Positions 11,046 through 21,485 of a DNA stretch of 64,000 bases are shown piece after piece; position 1 is the first letter of the stretch; every line of letters begins with the position of its first letter. The DNA comes from Vicia villosa (taxonomy: Eukaryota > Streptophyta > Magnoliopsida > Fabales > Fabaceae), in assembly GCF_029867415.1 (NCBI RefSeq), contig NW_026705293.1, forward strand, positions 682,001-746,000, written 5' to 3'. The notes under the pieces were generated by a model. It saw only the letters and a program-made list of their open reading frames with translations. It ran no database searches and had not been told where the DNA came from. Both the position numbers and the translations under genes were made by a program.

Positions 11046-11320
11046 TGATAGAGAGTGGAATTTAGTATTTAAGTTATTAAGAATTTATATAAGTAGTAAT
11101 TTTATTTGTGTTGTTATTTATTTGGGCCTTTATTAATATTTGGGCCTTTTAGTTTGTTATCCACTAGTAACATTATATATTGTAGTCTCATTGAGACATT
11201 AGGGTATGAATGAAATCAAAAGTTATCTTTTTATCTCTATTTTTTAGCTTATTTTAATGTCTTTCTCTTTTAATTGTTGAACCCTAAATTGATAGTCTTG
11301 GTAGGATTAGCTTCCTATCA
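11046..11320 (+). repeat. 3' LTR (275 bp)
   Basis: This is the second LTR, matching 8033-8307 with one difference. It is followed directly by the target duplication AATGG and by flank continuous with the homologous empty site at about 43650. Confidence 0.95.
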
Positions 11321-12832
11321 AATGGCAATAACATATAGATAATATTAATTAGCTGTTGAGGGAAGTATTCAAACATAGCTCAAATGCTTTGTATAGGAAG
11401 GGATGGGAATGGGTTTGAATATTGTGGAGAAGACTAGTGAAAGTTACAAGCATGACAGTAGCTAACATAAGCTATATCTTTTGGCTGCAAACTATACCTT
11501 GAGGAAGAATAATATATGTATGCAGATATATATGTAAATCTCCAGTGAATGCCATCTGGGATACAGTAACATATATATTTATCTCTCCGTGATCGCAATG
11601 TGATCTCTATTGAGGCCACATAAGCTGCAATTCTCTGCAATGTCATGGATTGCAAAACAGCTGTAATCTCGATTGAAAACCAATCTTGCAAGGGGTGATA
11701 TGTAAGTAAAAAGTCGTTGATAAACTTTCATTCTCTCACACTGAATCACAAACCAATTCTCACATTGAGAAAAAATTCCACACAAAAACACTCATTCATT
11801 CACGACCTCATAACCAAGACCTCCACCTGCAACAAACATCGATGCACGACCTCCGTGTGCAACAGGATTGTGTATGCGAGATGCAGCGAACCTGAAAGAG
11901 AGACGAATGTACCGTGAATCAAAGATTTAGCGTGCCAAGTTGTTGTGTCTTAATCTAACAACTAAGACATATATACATCTTATTGTTGTATCCAATCCAA
12001 TTCCCTCACATCTATTCATTCTACCCATTCTTGAGACAGCACATAAAAGGAGAAATATTGGTGAAAATCAAAAGCATTGAAATGAGGATGAACCAGAAAG
12101 GGACTTGCAGAGTTAAATCTGTCAAAGAAGGACATCAACAGACATAATGACAACAAGATTGGCTCAAACATTGAGAAGAGCCTGTGGCTTGAACAGAACT
12201 CAAACGTGGTGATTCAAAACTCATATCAAAGGATTCAAATTACCTATTATGTGCTTGAGATTTTTGACTTGAATGATATACCTTAATTAGGTTGTTAAGA
12301 TTATTACGATATGTGAGCATGCATTCTCACTCAAACGTACGGCAGCCATCACGCCGTGGCTTAAGTTAATTACTTTTACAATTAAGTGCTTCCCCCTTTC
12401 CTTTTGTTAGTAAGACTGGTTGGTAATAATAACAACACCAACAACCAGTTAACTAAACTGCTTCGCGAGCACACCCGATATGTGATGCTGTTTGTGTTGT
12501 TGAGTGCGAACTAGTATTCTATTTGTCAGCATTTTATTAGTGAACTCTTGAATCACTTTTATGCATTGGCTTTTAGCACGAGGAGTGTTCAAATTCATTA
12601 GTTAGTTATTGTAGTTTTTTCCCGTTAGAATTAAAAGTTCAATTTTCGGTGAATAACTTCATTAAGGATGGAACATCTATTATTTATTATATATGGTTTG
12701 TCCACTCTTTCGTAACAATGTCCAAGCTTATTCGATGAATGAAAGTTGTTGGTTGCATTTGCAAGTTTAATAAAAAATTAAATAAAAAAATAAAGTGGCT
12801 AACCAATAAAACTCTACAAATTTATTTCATCT
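11321..12832. other. Duplicated intergenic DNA, pieces shared with 42.4-46.1 kb
   Basis: No gene is supported. Several pieces match the second segment: about 11500-11720 with 44391-44570, 11719-11930 with 45860-46065, and 12480-12690 with 42370-42620 (and inverted at 46245-46385). Open frames here, such as one at 11434-11691 on the minus strand, are shared by the copies but resemble no protein I know. Confidence 0.7.
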
Positions 12833-13587
12833 TCACATTACATAGGATTCCATACTAGAAAAAAAACAACAAACCAAACTCTCCCGAGGCTGCCAGGCTA
12901 GTGCTAAATAGATAGGTAATAGATATTGATAATAAGGATACCGTAGTGACACATATCCGCATTTCGCAGACAAAAACTCCCTCCTATGCAAAACCAATTC
13001 GAATTATGCCATTATAACTCGACCTACACTCTTTGTTCTTTTTCACCTCTTTTCATTCTAGCGCAATCACATTAAGCCCGTTATCCGTACACATTCATAG
13101 TAAGGAAACCGGTTAGCGACTATGATCCTTTTCATTAGCACAGGGTTCTGGTTACAAAAGTGGCACACCCCTTTTTATAACCCATCGCAATTGTGGGGGA
13201 TCGGACCGTAATCCGCCCTACCGAGTCCAATACCAGAGACCAATGGACCAACTAACAATGGGCGTTACTTTTTTTTTTAGAATCAACAACCGTTGGGCTA
13301 AATGACCGGGTGAGGGTCACCTAACTTAGAAGGTGTATTCCTTTTTTTTTTCAATTTAATCGAACATTCATTCGTTATTTTTCAGGATCATTCACTTATA
13401 TTCATCGGCCTCCAAACGTAGACGTGCTTAAGATGGTGCCGACTGCTAGTATAAACTACTTAAGAGGCTACTTCAAAACTTGGAACTCGAGGTCTCGGCA
13501 TAATGGTTATTCAAATCGAACACACATACTTAGGGAATTTAGGGTGTTAGGACGGTACCGATATTATCAAAACTTTCCTAAGTTTAC
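12833..13587. repeat. Near-identical duplicated block 3' of repeat-protein gene A
   Basis: About 755 bp match 46512-47267 with only scattered differences, over a GC-richer stretch unlike the surrounding AT-rich DNA. It lies immediately downstream of the repeat-protein gene in both copies. Phrases such as GGGATCGGACCGTAATCCGC read like LTR or untranslated transposon DNA, but I cannot name a family and find no ORF. Its conservation probably reflects recent duplication. Confidence 0.85.
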
Positions 13588-14421
13588 TTAACATAGCTTA
13601 GACGGCAATGGTGAGATGGGCAAGTCTTCTTCTTCTTCTTCATGGATAGTTGGCATGATAGATAATCTAGACGTTTTGGTTTGAAAGTTTTGACGGCGAA
13701 TATAAGATTGTGTTGTCGATACCCTTTTGGACTCTATAGCCCTCTTATTTGCAAGCTTAGCCTCCAATACTCTTTTGTTCTTCATTAAATTCTTCATTGC
13801 CGTATTCAAGAGTATAATGTCGCTACTTGTGTATCTTATATTTTCACCCTCGTGTATCTTAGATGGCATTGGTGAGACGGACGAGTCTTCTTCTTGGATG
13901 GTAGTCATGATGGATAATTTAGACGGCATAGTTGGAAGGTTTTGACGACGAAGATAACATTGAGTTGTCGATACCCGTTTGGACTCTATAGCCCTCTTAT
14001 TTGCAAGCTTAGCCTCCAACACTCTTTTGTTCTTCATTAAATTCTTCATTGCCGTATTAAAGAGTATAATGTCGTTACTTGTGTATCTTATATTTTCACC
14101 CTCGTCTATCTTAGATTGCATTGGTGAGACGGACGAGTCTTCTTCTTGTATGGTAGACATGATGGATAATCTAGACGGCTTGGTTTGAAAGTTTTGACGA
14201 CGAAGAAAACATTGAGTTCTCGATACACGTTTGGACTGTATAAACATTTTATTTGCAAGCTTAGCCTCCAACCCTCCTTTGTTCTTCATTGAGTTTTTCA
14301 TTGCGGTTTTTAAGAGTATCATGTTGTTACTTGTGTAACTTATATTTTCACCTTTGTTTTTGTAATCATGGTTTTTCTTTGGATTTGATATTGGTGACAA
14401 CGTTGCTTTGGATGGATTCAT
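13588..14421 (-). CDS. Internal-repeat protein, copy A (three 84-aa units)
   Basis: An intact, intronless frame of 277 codons. After a short leader (MNPSKATLSPISNPKKNHDY) the protein consists of 84-residue units beginning GENI-x-YTS at minus-strand positions 14352, 14100 and 13848, exactly 252 bp apart. Each unit has a predicted-helical basic part (TAMKNLMKNKRVLEAKLANK), a Ser/Thr-basic part (ESKRVSTTQ) and an acidic linker (QEEDSSVSPMPSK). The C-terminus is PLPSKLC. I see no signal peptide, membrane segment or catalytic motif, and I do not recognise the family. Copies B (34456-35007) and C (47268-48350) differ in unit number. The Leu/Lys pattern could form short coiled coils; this is inference. 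A frame on the opposite strand is open through the repeats but looks like a by-product. Confidence 0.7.
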   Translation of the reverse strand: MNPSKATLSPISNPKKNHDYKNKGENISYTSNNMILLKTAMKNSMKNKGGLEAKLANKMFIQSKRVSRTQCFLRRQNFQTKPSRLSIMSTIQEEDSSVSPMQSKIDEGENIRYTSNDIILFNTAMKNLMKNKRVLEAKLANKRAIESKRVSTTQCYLRRQNLPTMPSKLSIMTTIQEEDSSVSPMPSKIHEGENIRYTSSDIILLNTAMKNLMKNKRVLEAKLANKRAIESKRVSTTQSYIRRQNFQTKTSRLSIMPTIHEEEEEDLPISPLPSKLC

Positions 14422-15810
14422 TTTACTGTATAAGAGTAGTAACTATCTGAATTAGGTTTTTCTTGTGACCTTTTATATCAAAATGAGTCTAAAGAATGAA
14501 TTATAATGGTGTAGTTCTCCATTAAATAGGTAGATTAGTTAGATAAAGGCTGTTATTTTTTTAAGGAAAAGTTTGTTAAAGAGATTTGAAATTAAGATTA
14601 TAAATAATTGAAATCTATTGACTTGACTTTTAAATTATGTAACCATTTTTTTTCACACTGTGTTTGCCGTTGTTACCTCACGTATAATTTAAAATAAATT
14701 TAAAAAAAAATTGGTTTATAAAATTGAATAAAAAATACTAAACGTATTTATTATTTAGTATTTTAGTAAGTCTACCAAAAATTTTGTTACACTCGTTTTA
14801 TAGGAATAGTTTGTTACACTAATTTTATAGGAATAGTTTGTTACACTAATTGCAAATATTATTTTATTATTTTATGATTGAATGCCAAATATTTAATCTA
14901 GATAGAAGGCGGATTTTATAGAATTAGTTTGTTACACTTTTAAAATTTGTTTTTTTAAGGAAAATAATGAATTAATATCATATATAGCTCTAATTTGTTT
15001 CAGGTTTTTTTTTTTTTAATTTTTTCGTGTATATTTTTTTCGTTTCAAATTTTTAAAAATAATTTGTATGGTCTTGTATATTTTTCTTCTTTCAAAATTA
15101 CAAATAATTGCTAAAAACATATTTTAAATAATTATTTTAAATATTTCAATATTTTTTATTATTATTTTGGATATTAAAATTTCTTAAATTTGTAAACATT
15201 TTTAAAATAGGTTTTCATTAAAAGTTCTTTTGAGTTACATATATTTATAAATAAAGTACTTTTAATATATTTTATAAAATTAATCGTCAAAATTAATCTC
15301 TCAATTTATTAAAAATAAATTTCAAAATACTTTTAATATTTTATAAACCTATTTTATAAAATACTTTTAAAATAAAAAAGTTCATTTTTTTAAAAGTTAA
15401 AAGGAACCGGCCTATACTTTTGTTATTTTTTTTCATGGTTTTTAAATGTAATGTTAATCATCTCAAATTTATGGATTTTCTTTTAATATATAAAAAAATA
15501 ATGATTTAGTTTAAATGAAAAATTCATTTTAGAATGTAAAATGAGTTGTATCTATCATTAATTTATAAATTAAATAATAAAATGTATATCTATTATAACA
15601 ATTCCAAAATTAAAATTTGTTAAAATAAAAAATTAGTAATTATTTTAGTTTTACAATTTATCCATCCTAGAAAATTTAAATAAGAAAATAATGTATGTTT
15701 TTCTATTCAAGTCAAATATCCAAAGCTGAAGAATCATAATTATTGTTTAAGAAGTGTTCATTCCAAGTTGTTCGAACCCAATATCGTCTATCATATATAA
15801 CCCTTCTCCT
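14422..15810. repeat. 5' flank of repeat gene A, shared with copies B and C
   Basis: Most of this AT-rich stretch aligns with 35008-35745 plus 36611-37050 (copy B) and, in part, with 48351-48860 (copy C). Recognisable shared phrases are GTTTGTTACACT repeats near 14790-14945 and TTCGAACCCAATATCGTC near 15774. In copy B a LINE fragment interrupts the alignment just before AACCGGCCTATAC (15405 here). Confidence 0.75.
14471..14484 (-). promoter_or_regulatory. TATA-like box upstream of repeat gene A
   Basis: On the minus strand the sequence reads TTTGATATAAAAGG, about 50-60 bp upstream of the ATG at 14421. That spacing would give a short 5' untranslated leader. A similar ATATAAAA word lies upstream of copy B near 35061-35073. 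No experiment supports it. Confidence 0.4.
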
Positions 15811-15894
15811 ACCTTGTTACACCCTAAATCTCGCACATAATTTATCAAAGAATTTAATCAAATAAATTATCGTAAGAACAAATCTATTAATACT

Positions 15895-15990
15895 CCTTGA
15901 GTTTTGATGACAACAAAGTACTTTATTTTTAATAGGCAATTGATTATAAGAACTCGCACTAGGGGTGCAACCATTACAATACAAAGAAGC
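15895..15990 (-). mobile_element. LINE 3' tail fragment
   Basis: On the minus strand a GGTTGCACCCCTAGTGCGAG phrase is followed by TTCTTATAATCAATTGCC and an A-rich end. The same kind of tail occurs at 17690-17775 and 34245-34325. In plant LINEs such sequence lies at the 3' end before the poly(A). Confidence 0.55.
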
Positions 15991-16199
15991 TACACATGAT
16001 TGAAACAATCCATTGGTACTTTATACCAATCGTAGAAACTAGGAGGCGAAAGCGGATTAGAACTACCTAATCAACTCAAAAAAAAATACAAAATATTGAA
16101 ATACACCTTATCAAAACTATAAGAAACATTATCAAAGATTATTGCATTTCACATAATCCATATACACCAAGAAGTAGCAAACTAAATTGTGTTAATCTT

Positions 16200-17134
16200 C
16201 TTCCTTAATGTGGCGAATGAAGTGGTGGATTATGATAGAAAATAAGAAAGATATTGTGTGCTTTTTAAAGTGGATTTCGAGAAGGCTTATGATAAAGTTA
16301 GTTGAAGTTATTGGCGGTATATGATGGAAAGGATGGGTTTTGGGGGAAGATGGATGGGATGGATTGATTTATTGGTTTTTAATAGTAAGATGTCGGTTCT
16401 TGTTAATGGTGGTTGTACCAAAGAATTCGAAGTGATCCGAGGGTTGAGACAGAGTGACCCCCTCTCACCTTTTCTTTATGTTTTAGATGCGGAAGGTCTT
16501 TTGGGGTTAGTGAGGAAATCCATTGACGTTCGGGATTTATCCATAAAAGGTTCTTGTTGGGTGGAAAATCTTCAATTTGCATATGATACTTTACTTGTGG
16601 GAGAAGAGACGTGGAAGCATGTTTGGGCGATTAAGACGGTGATTCGGGCATTTGAAATTGTGTCGGGCCTTGGAATTAATTGTCATAAAACTAAATTGAT
16701 AGGTATTAATTCAAGGGGTCCGTTTTTGGAAGCCGCACCGGTTCTTGTAAAGTGGAGGAGAGAAAATTTTATTTCTTTGGTATTCCCATTGGTTTTGATC
16801 CTAGGAAGGATACGACTTGGAATCCTCTATTGGTGAAAATGAAGAATCGGTTGGGGGTTGTAAAAACCGCTTCCTCAATTTGGGAGGTAGGATTACTCTA
16901 TTGAAGTCTATTATTTCTTCTTTGACCATATTCACTATGTCTTTTTACAAAATTCCAAAGAAGGAGGTGAAAGAGTTTAATAGGATCCAACGCAATTTTT
17001 TGTTAGGGGATGGGGTGGAAGAGAAGAGGAAGATTCTTTGGGTAAGTTGGAAGAATGTAATTTTACCTTTTGACAAAGGGGAATTAGGGGTAAAAAAAAT
17101 TGAAGTATTTAATTTAGCACTCCTTAACAAATGA
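16200..17134 (+). pseudogene. LINE (L1-type) reverse transcriptase fragment, decayed
   Basis: Translation gives LINE reverse transcriptase landmarks in order: FKVDFEKAYDKV near 16270, GLRQSDPLSPFLY near 16441, and LQFAYDT near 16570 where active elements have a FADD-type catalytic core. The second Asp of the core is replaced, so the enzyme would be dead. A stop replaces Trp just after AYDKVS, other stops lie upstream, and a frame change near 16780-16830 separates the two longest open parts. The fragment continues into IPKKEVKEFNRIQRNFLLG and breaks off at about 17134 against Ty3/gypsy DNA. Endonuclease and 3' parts are missing. Confidence 0.88.
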
Positions 17135-17139
17135 AAATG

Positions 17140-17393
17140 GAGTACCATACCTCACTTTCAGGTTCTCAGCACAATCAATGACTCTGAAGATTCTTTCAAT
17201 TTCCTTCAGCCACTTCTGAGCACCTTCTGGATCGTGAGTTCCCTTGAATAATGGAGGATTGTTCCTCTCAAAACTCCCCAATTACCTGTCAGCACCGATC
17301 CCAGCTCCATCAGCATTTCCTCCCAGCACACGAGCAATCATGCCCAAAGCCTCAGCGATAGCATCATCGTTTCTTTCTCCTCTTTCACCCATT
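17140..17393 (-). pseudogene. Ty3/gypsy (Tekay-like) gag N-terminal fragment
   Basis: The minus strand from 17393 reads MGERGERNDDAIAEAL, then, after an in-frame stop, NPPLFKGTHDPEGAQKWL and KEIERIFRVIDC. That is the start of a chromovirus-type gag. It breaks off where the LINE fragment of opposite orientation begins. The start codon lies about 125 bp inside the LTR end at 17528, as expected for a 5' leader. Confidence 0.8.
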
Positions 17394-17499
17394 GTTCTGC
17401 TAATCACAAAACAATTCCATTAGCACCAAAAGTATCGACACTGATAACTCGCACAATTCACATACAAGGGAATATTTGACACTAAGACTCTGGTCACAA

Positions 17500-17650
17500 C
17501 GATCGACTATGCTCTGATACTACTATTGTAACACCCTTCTAAACCTCGCGACAATTAATAAAATAATCAGAGTAAAACATTTACACAAGGGTGTCACAAT
17601 TAAATAAAAAAATTAAATCAACTATAATCTGAAGTCATGCTTCATTAGGA
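17500..17650 (-). mobile_element. LTR end and primer site of the Tekay-like relic
   Basis: Plus-strand GCTCTGATACTACTATTG is the complement of a degenerate TGGTATCAGAGC primer site (initiator-Met type). It is followed by TGTAACACCC, the complement of an LTR end in GGGTGTTACA. The LTR runs rightward on the plus map for perhaps 120 bp before the sequence changes character, so it is truncated. Confidence 0.65.
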
Positions 17651-17689
17651 AACGATTTACCAAAATGTAATCATGTTCAAGTTACCATT

Positions 17690-17775
17690 GGCTTGTTTTA
17701 ATGATTTGTAATGTTGTGTGTGTTGTAAGGGTTGCACCCCTAGTGCGATTTCTTATTACAATTGCTTATTGAAAA
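17690..17775 (+). mobile_element. LINE 3' tail with A-run
   Basis: GGTTGCACCCCTAGTGCG is followed by a TTCTTATTACAATTGCTTATT phrase in two pieces and then a run of A. It matches the minus-strand tail at 15895-15990 and marks a separate 5'-truncated LINE insertion. Confidence 0.55.
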
Positions 17776-17803
17776 AAAAATTAGATAAGACAAGAAAAAA
17801 TCA

Positions 17804-17940
17804 GGCCGTTAGTTGGTTCAGTGGTGATAAACACTAAACTCGATAAGGAGGACCACAGTTTGATCCTCTGTAACTGCCACCGAGAGGGGCTTGAAACATT
17901 TGACCGATTAGGCCATCCTACGAACCAAATACTTTTGATG
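17804..17940 (+). mobile_element. tRNA-derived SINE-like element
   Basis: A pol III A-box-like TTGGTTCAGTGG (17813-17824) and a B-box-like AGTTTGATCCTC (17857-17868) are spaced as in tRNA-derived promoters. The surrounding sequence does not fold as a full tRNA with anticodon arm and acceptor stem, so a SINE head is the better reading. A body of about 70 bp follows (GAGAGGGGCTTGAAACATTT). The end is not sharply defined and I found no clear target duplication. Confidence 0.55.
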
Positions 17941-18029
17941 ATAACTTTTTAAAAAATAGAATGCATGACAAATAACTTAGAACTAACCAAACACCTAATT
18001 TATGTTTAATTATTTCAAATAGTAAAATA

Positions 18030-18111
18030 GAGAATGAAAATTTTGACTGGGACACTTTTTATATATTAATATGCATTGTGTTTAAGAAAATTATTTTCTT
18101 TAAATTCTTAT
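18030..18111 (+). repeat. Second copy of the repeat at 4124-4203
   Basis: Homology ends exactly at TTCTTAT, where Ogre-like LTR sequence CGTAGCGGCGG begins. The first copy continues TTCTTATAACATC, so this position is an insertion junction. Confidence 0.8.
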
Positions 18112-18660
18112 CGTAGCGGCGGAAAATTTTAGGTTAAGTCATTGATTAACTTAACTCATAAAAAGCAAGAATCGCACCGAACTTTATTGTTTCCAAAAGA
18201 GGAAAGAGAAAAAACTCGAAAAAACCCACAATGAGAAAATATGGATACAGGGGTTGGTTATGCAAAGGGAAAGTGTTAGCACCCTTACATCTGTGGTACT
18301 CCACAAGAACCTTTTCAAAATTTGTGTTATGGTAAAACCATTTTTGTTTGCTAAAAAAGAAAGAAATAAAAGAAGAAATGATATTTACAAAAGTTTGTTC
18401 GGCAAGACATAACATCTTGTGCCTACATACCTCCTTAGTGCAATGGAGAAGTCAGAGCATTTGTAGTTCTGCTCAAGAGTTTTTGAAAAAATATTTTTAT
18501 TGAAAACAATTTTAAAGAAAAAAGAGTGCAAGTGTACAAAAGAGTTTAAAAGGTCACTCGACAAAAGTCAAGGTTTTATTAAAAAGAGTATGGAAAACAG
18601 GTTGATGGCGATGCCCCCGTATTTTTCATTTATTAATTTAATTATAATTTAAATTAATTA
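18112..18660 (-). mobile_element. Ogre-type LTR fragment (3' end), minus strand
   Basis: Read on the minus strand this ends ...CCGCCGCTACG, resembling an Ogre-family LTR terminus. The plus strand contains the characteristic words GTTAGCACCCTTACA and GTGCCTACATACCTCC, which recur in changed form in the LTR at 21486-23915. It is about 0.55 kb long, much shorter than a full Ogre LTR, and of a different subfamily from the right-hand LTR. It may be the 3' LTR end of a collapsed element. Confidence 0.55.
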
Positions 18661-21465
18661 GTGGACTATTTGGAATTTTATTGGATTAATAGGAAGAAAT
18701 TGAAATCAAGGTTTATTTGAAAACGTAGAAACAAGCTCCAACTCCTGGCTCGAGGGGGTAACGAGGGATTAACATCCTTATATCTCCACTGTTTGGGAAT
18801 TGAAGCAATGCCTGTACATCCTCGGCTCGGTCTTACCTTGAAAGCATATGTTTAGCGAGACTTAGTTATTTGTATTCGTCATTCTCCCTCAAGTCTGTTA
18901 ATAACCATAACTTTGAAATAGAATAGAATAGAAATGTGTGAGTGTAAACTCGTAGTAGTGAGTGAATGAATTGACTCCAAAACCTGCATGGTTGTCCCAT
19001 TAGAATTACTAATCTGAAGGCACAACTTTTATCCTGAGTATACTTAGCGATCGTAGGGGTTGAAATTCTTAGCATGACAAAACCTATCGATCCTAGGGAC
19101 AATCTCCTTTGTAAATCCATTGACCTCGTTTTACTCCTTAGTTGATGAACTTGTAGAAGTGAAGGGTAACCTCGAGTTCTCCTTGGACATGTCAAACCTG
19201 TTAGGAATAAATCGTTAGCGGTGGGTTTTCATCGTATCGGAACTTCATGAGTTTCCTTTGACTGAACCTCTTTTGCTTTCCCTAAGGACAGTATCCCACC
19301 ATTGCAACCTTTAAAGTTTGTGGATTGATAGAGAGAACGCCTATGACCCTTTTGCCCCTTGGCGTGGAGTTAACACACGTCGCATTTCTCCATCGTATTT
19401 ATGCATCTTTGTTCAGGATTTTGCCCCAGTTGGACTAATCCTTGCCTCCAGGTTATCATAGGGCATCCTTGTAAGTTTGATATGTTCTAAGATGAACCCC
19501 TTTATGACTAGATACATCTTGAGTGTATCTATGAGGGAACTCTTTGTTGAACTAATCCTTGCTCGATGATAACCTTTATTGTATTTACAAACCCGTTACG
19601 GAAAGGCATGGACATGCGGCTGGCGTGGTGAAAGACATCCCTTTTTTCCTTAGTAAGACTAATATCCTTCTCAATAATTTATCCTTCTTTCTCCATAGTC
19701 TACAATCCTTTGATTTTCTTCGAGAATTTTGGGAAACCGGCTAGCGCGGTAAGTGTGGATGCGGGTGAAGATAGAAATGCAAATGTAGATGCAAATGTAT
19801 GACTGCAAAAAAAATGCGAATGCATGGGTATGCAGGACTACTTGTATTGTAACTCCGTGTATGCAATGCAGACGTGTAACATATGATCCTAGGGATAGCC
19901 TTATAGGCGACATTAGACCCTCGTGGAGTCTTTGCGGGATAAATGTTATGACACGCTAAGGGGAATCCCTTAGATTCGAGAGTATGCAGAACGTAGCGGC
20001 TGGTGACCGTTCAAGACAGTCACCAAATCTCATGGCCATCGAGAGGCCAATCAACGTGTACCAATAAAGTTGTCCCTTGTGGGAAGGTTCTCTGTGTGGA
20101 ACACCACTTATCTAAGGACGATATCGGATGAAGAGAAATCCCTACAGGCTAGGGATGAAAGACGTAGAGATGGGAATCCAAACCCTACAAGTTAGAGGGT
20201 GCGCAGAAACAAACATGGAGTGACCGTTCAAGACAGTCACTAGATCTTATAGCCATCGAGAGGCCAATCGAACGCATGCTAATGAAGTTGTCCTCTGTAT
20301 GAGGGATGTGATTTTTTTTGAAATAGAATCCCTACCGGCTAGGGGATACGTAGTTGTAAGCATTGGGTGACCGTTCGAGACAGTCACTGAATCGCATGGC
20401 CATCGAGAGGCCAATCGACGTATGCTAACAAAGATATCCTTCGTATGAAGGATGCAATTTTAGAAACATAATCCCTACAGGCTAGGGAACGCGTAGATGT
20501 AAGCACATGGTGACCGTTCAAGACAGTCACTAGGTCGCATGGCCATCAAGAGGCCAATCGACTTGCGTAAACGAAGATGTCCTTTGTGGGAAGGGCACGT
20601 AGTTGACAAATATAAAGATATGAAAGGAAACTCCCCACAGGTTAGGGAGTGTGTAGATGCGGGCGCGGAGTGACCGTTCATGACAGTCACTAGGTCTCAT
20701 GGCCATCGGGAGGCCAATCAACGTGCGTTAATGTAGATGCCCCTCGTGGGAAGGACATGGTCTTAGAAATAGAGTCCCTGCGGGCCAGGGAACGTGTAGG
20801 AGTACCTGCAAAAAACTAAAAATACAAGGCATTCGCAGTATATAAATTGCACATATATAATAAGCACGTAAGCACATAAGCCCTAGGTTCATAGGTTCGA
20901 CGTAACGGCTTAGGGTGCCTACCCTTCCCATTGGTATGTTCTAGAAGGTCTCATGGGATCGTTCGTAGCCGCCGAGACTTTTTGTCTCTTTGGATTTTGG
21001 AACAACTCATTGGTCCATGAGGTTCGAATTTTAGGGGTAGGTTCCCAGAGAGATCAGCCAAATACCAAGTCCAGCCCTCAACAAGGTCGAGCCTCGTATC
21101 AGACCTTTCCGGATATTCAACCCACTCTGAGTGGAATTATAATAAGACTCGTAGGCGATGTAATTCCCCTCTGGTCATTATTATAATTCCCACGCTTAGG
21201 TTTAACAGCAATTTATATATCCCAAAATGCGATAAAATAATACATTCAAATAAATAAATATTTAATTGAATTGCGGTAAATAAATAAATCGTAGTGAATA
21301 AATAAAATTGCAGATAAATAAATAAATAAATAAATACAATTTAAATATTTAAAAAAAACCATAAACCCTAATCCTGGCAAATTAGCCAAACCCTAAAAAT
21401 TCGCCAAAACCTAAACCTTGCCAAAACCTAAAGGAGCATAATAATTTACAGTTTTGTTATCACTA
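18661..21465 (-). mobile_element. Ogre-like leader region without gag-pol
   Basis: This lies directly inside the primer site at 21466-21484 on the minus strand, where an Ogre element has its long untranslated leader. It has no ORF of useful length, contains a tandem repeat array (19990-20790) and ends against another LTR fragment. All gag-pol sequence is absent, so this is either a non-autonomous Ogre relative or an internally deleted copy. Confidence 0.6.
19990..20790 (-). repeat. Tandem array of about 150-bp units with stem-loop motifs
   Basis: About five units start with the phrase GTGACCGTTCAAGACAGTCAC, in two pieces GTGACCGTTC and AAGACAGTCAC, at about 20003, 20220, 20367, 20509 and 20670. 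Spacings are roughly 217, 147, 142 and 161 bp. Each unit carries two small inverted repeats: GTGAC with GTCAC, and GGCC with GGCC around ATCGAGA. A CCCTACAGGCTAGGG-like phrase also recurs. The array lies in the leader of an Ogre-like element. Confidence 0.85.
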
Positions 21466-21484
21466 TCCCCAGCAGAGTCGCCAG
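21466..21484 (-). other. Ogre-type primer binding site
   Basis: The minus strand reads CTGGCGACTCTGCTGGGGA, directly next to the LTR end. This is the tRNA-Arg-like primer site typical of Ogre/Tat retrotransposons (TGGCGACTC...TGGGGA). Confidence 0.85.
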
Positions 21485-21485
21485 C

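Larger units (their letters stand above)
8033..11320 (+). mobile_element. Young non-autonomous LTR retrotransposon with a single large ORF
   Basis: Two 275-bp LTRs (8033-8307 and 11046-11320) begin TGATAG and end CTATCA. I find a single difference between them (A at 8045, G at 11058). A 5-bp target duplication AATGG flanks the element (8028-8032 and 11321-11325). A primer-site-like TGGTGCTTTCATTT follows the 5' LTR after two bases, and a purine-rich GAAGGGGTGAG precedes the 3' LTR. The interior holds one 889-codon ORF and no protease, reverse transcriptase, RNase H or integrase motifs, so mobility must depend on another element. The unoccupied site is preserved in a duplicated segment at about 43650. 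Confidence 0.93.

Noticed and set aside
8033..11320. Integrated plant pararetrovirus
   Set aside because: True LTRs with a 5-bp target duplication and no movement or coat protein or polymerase motifs indicate a retrotransposon.
13727..14188. Plus-strand hydrophobic frames (MDSIALLFASLASN...) through repeat gene A, with the same at 47404-48117 in copy C
   Set aside because: They lie antisense to the 252-bp units and recur once per unit because the repeat length is a multiple of three. The minus-strand frame is longer, spans all units and has a sensible leader and end.
17804..17880. tRNA gene
   Set aside because: Pol III boxes are present, but no complete cloverleaf with acceptor stem and anticodon loop could be drawn.
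19990..20790. CRISPR-like array
   Set aside because: Units are about 150 bp with unequal spacing inside a plant retrotransposon leader. Repeat and spacer sizes and context do not fit CRISPR.
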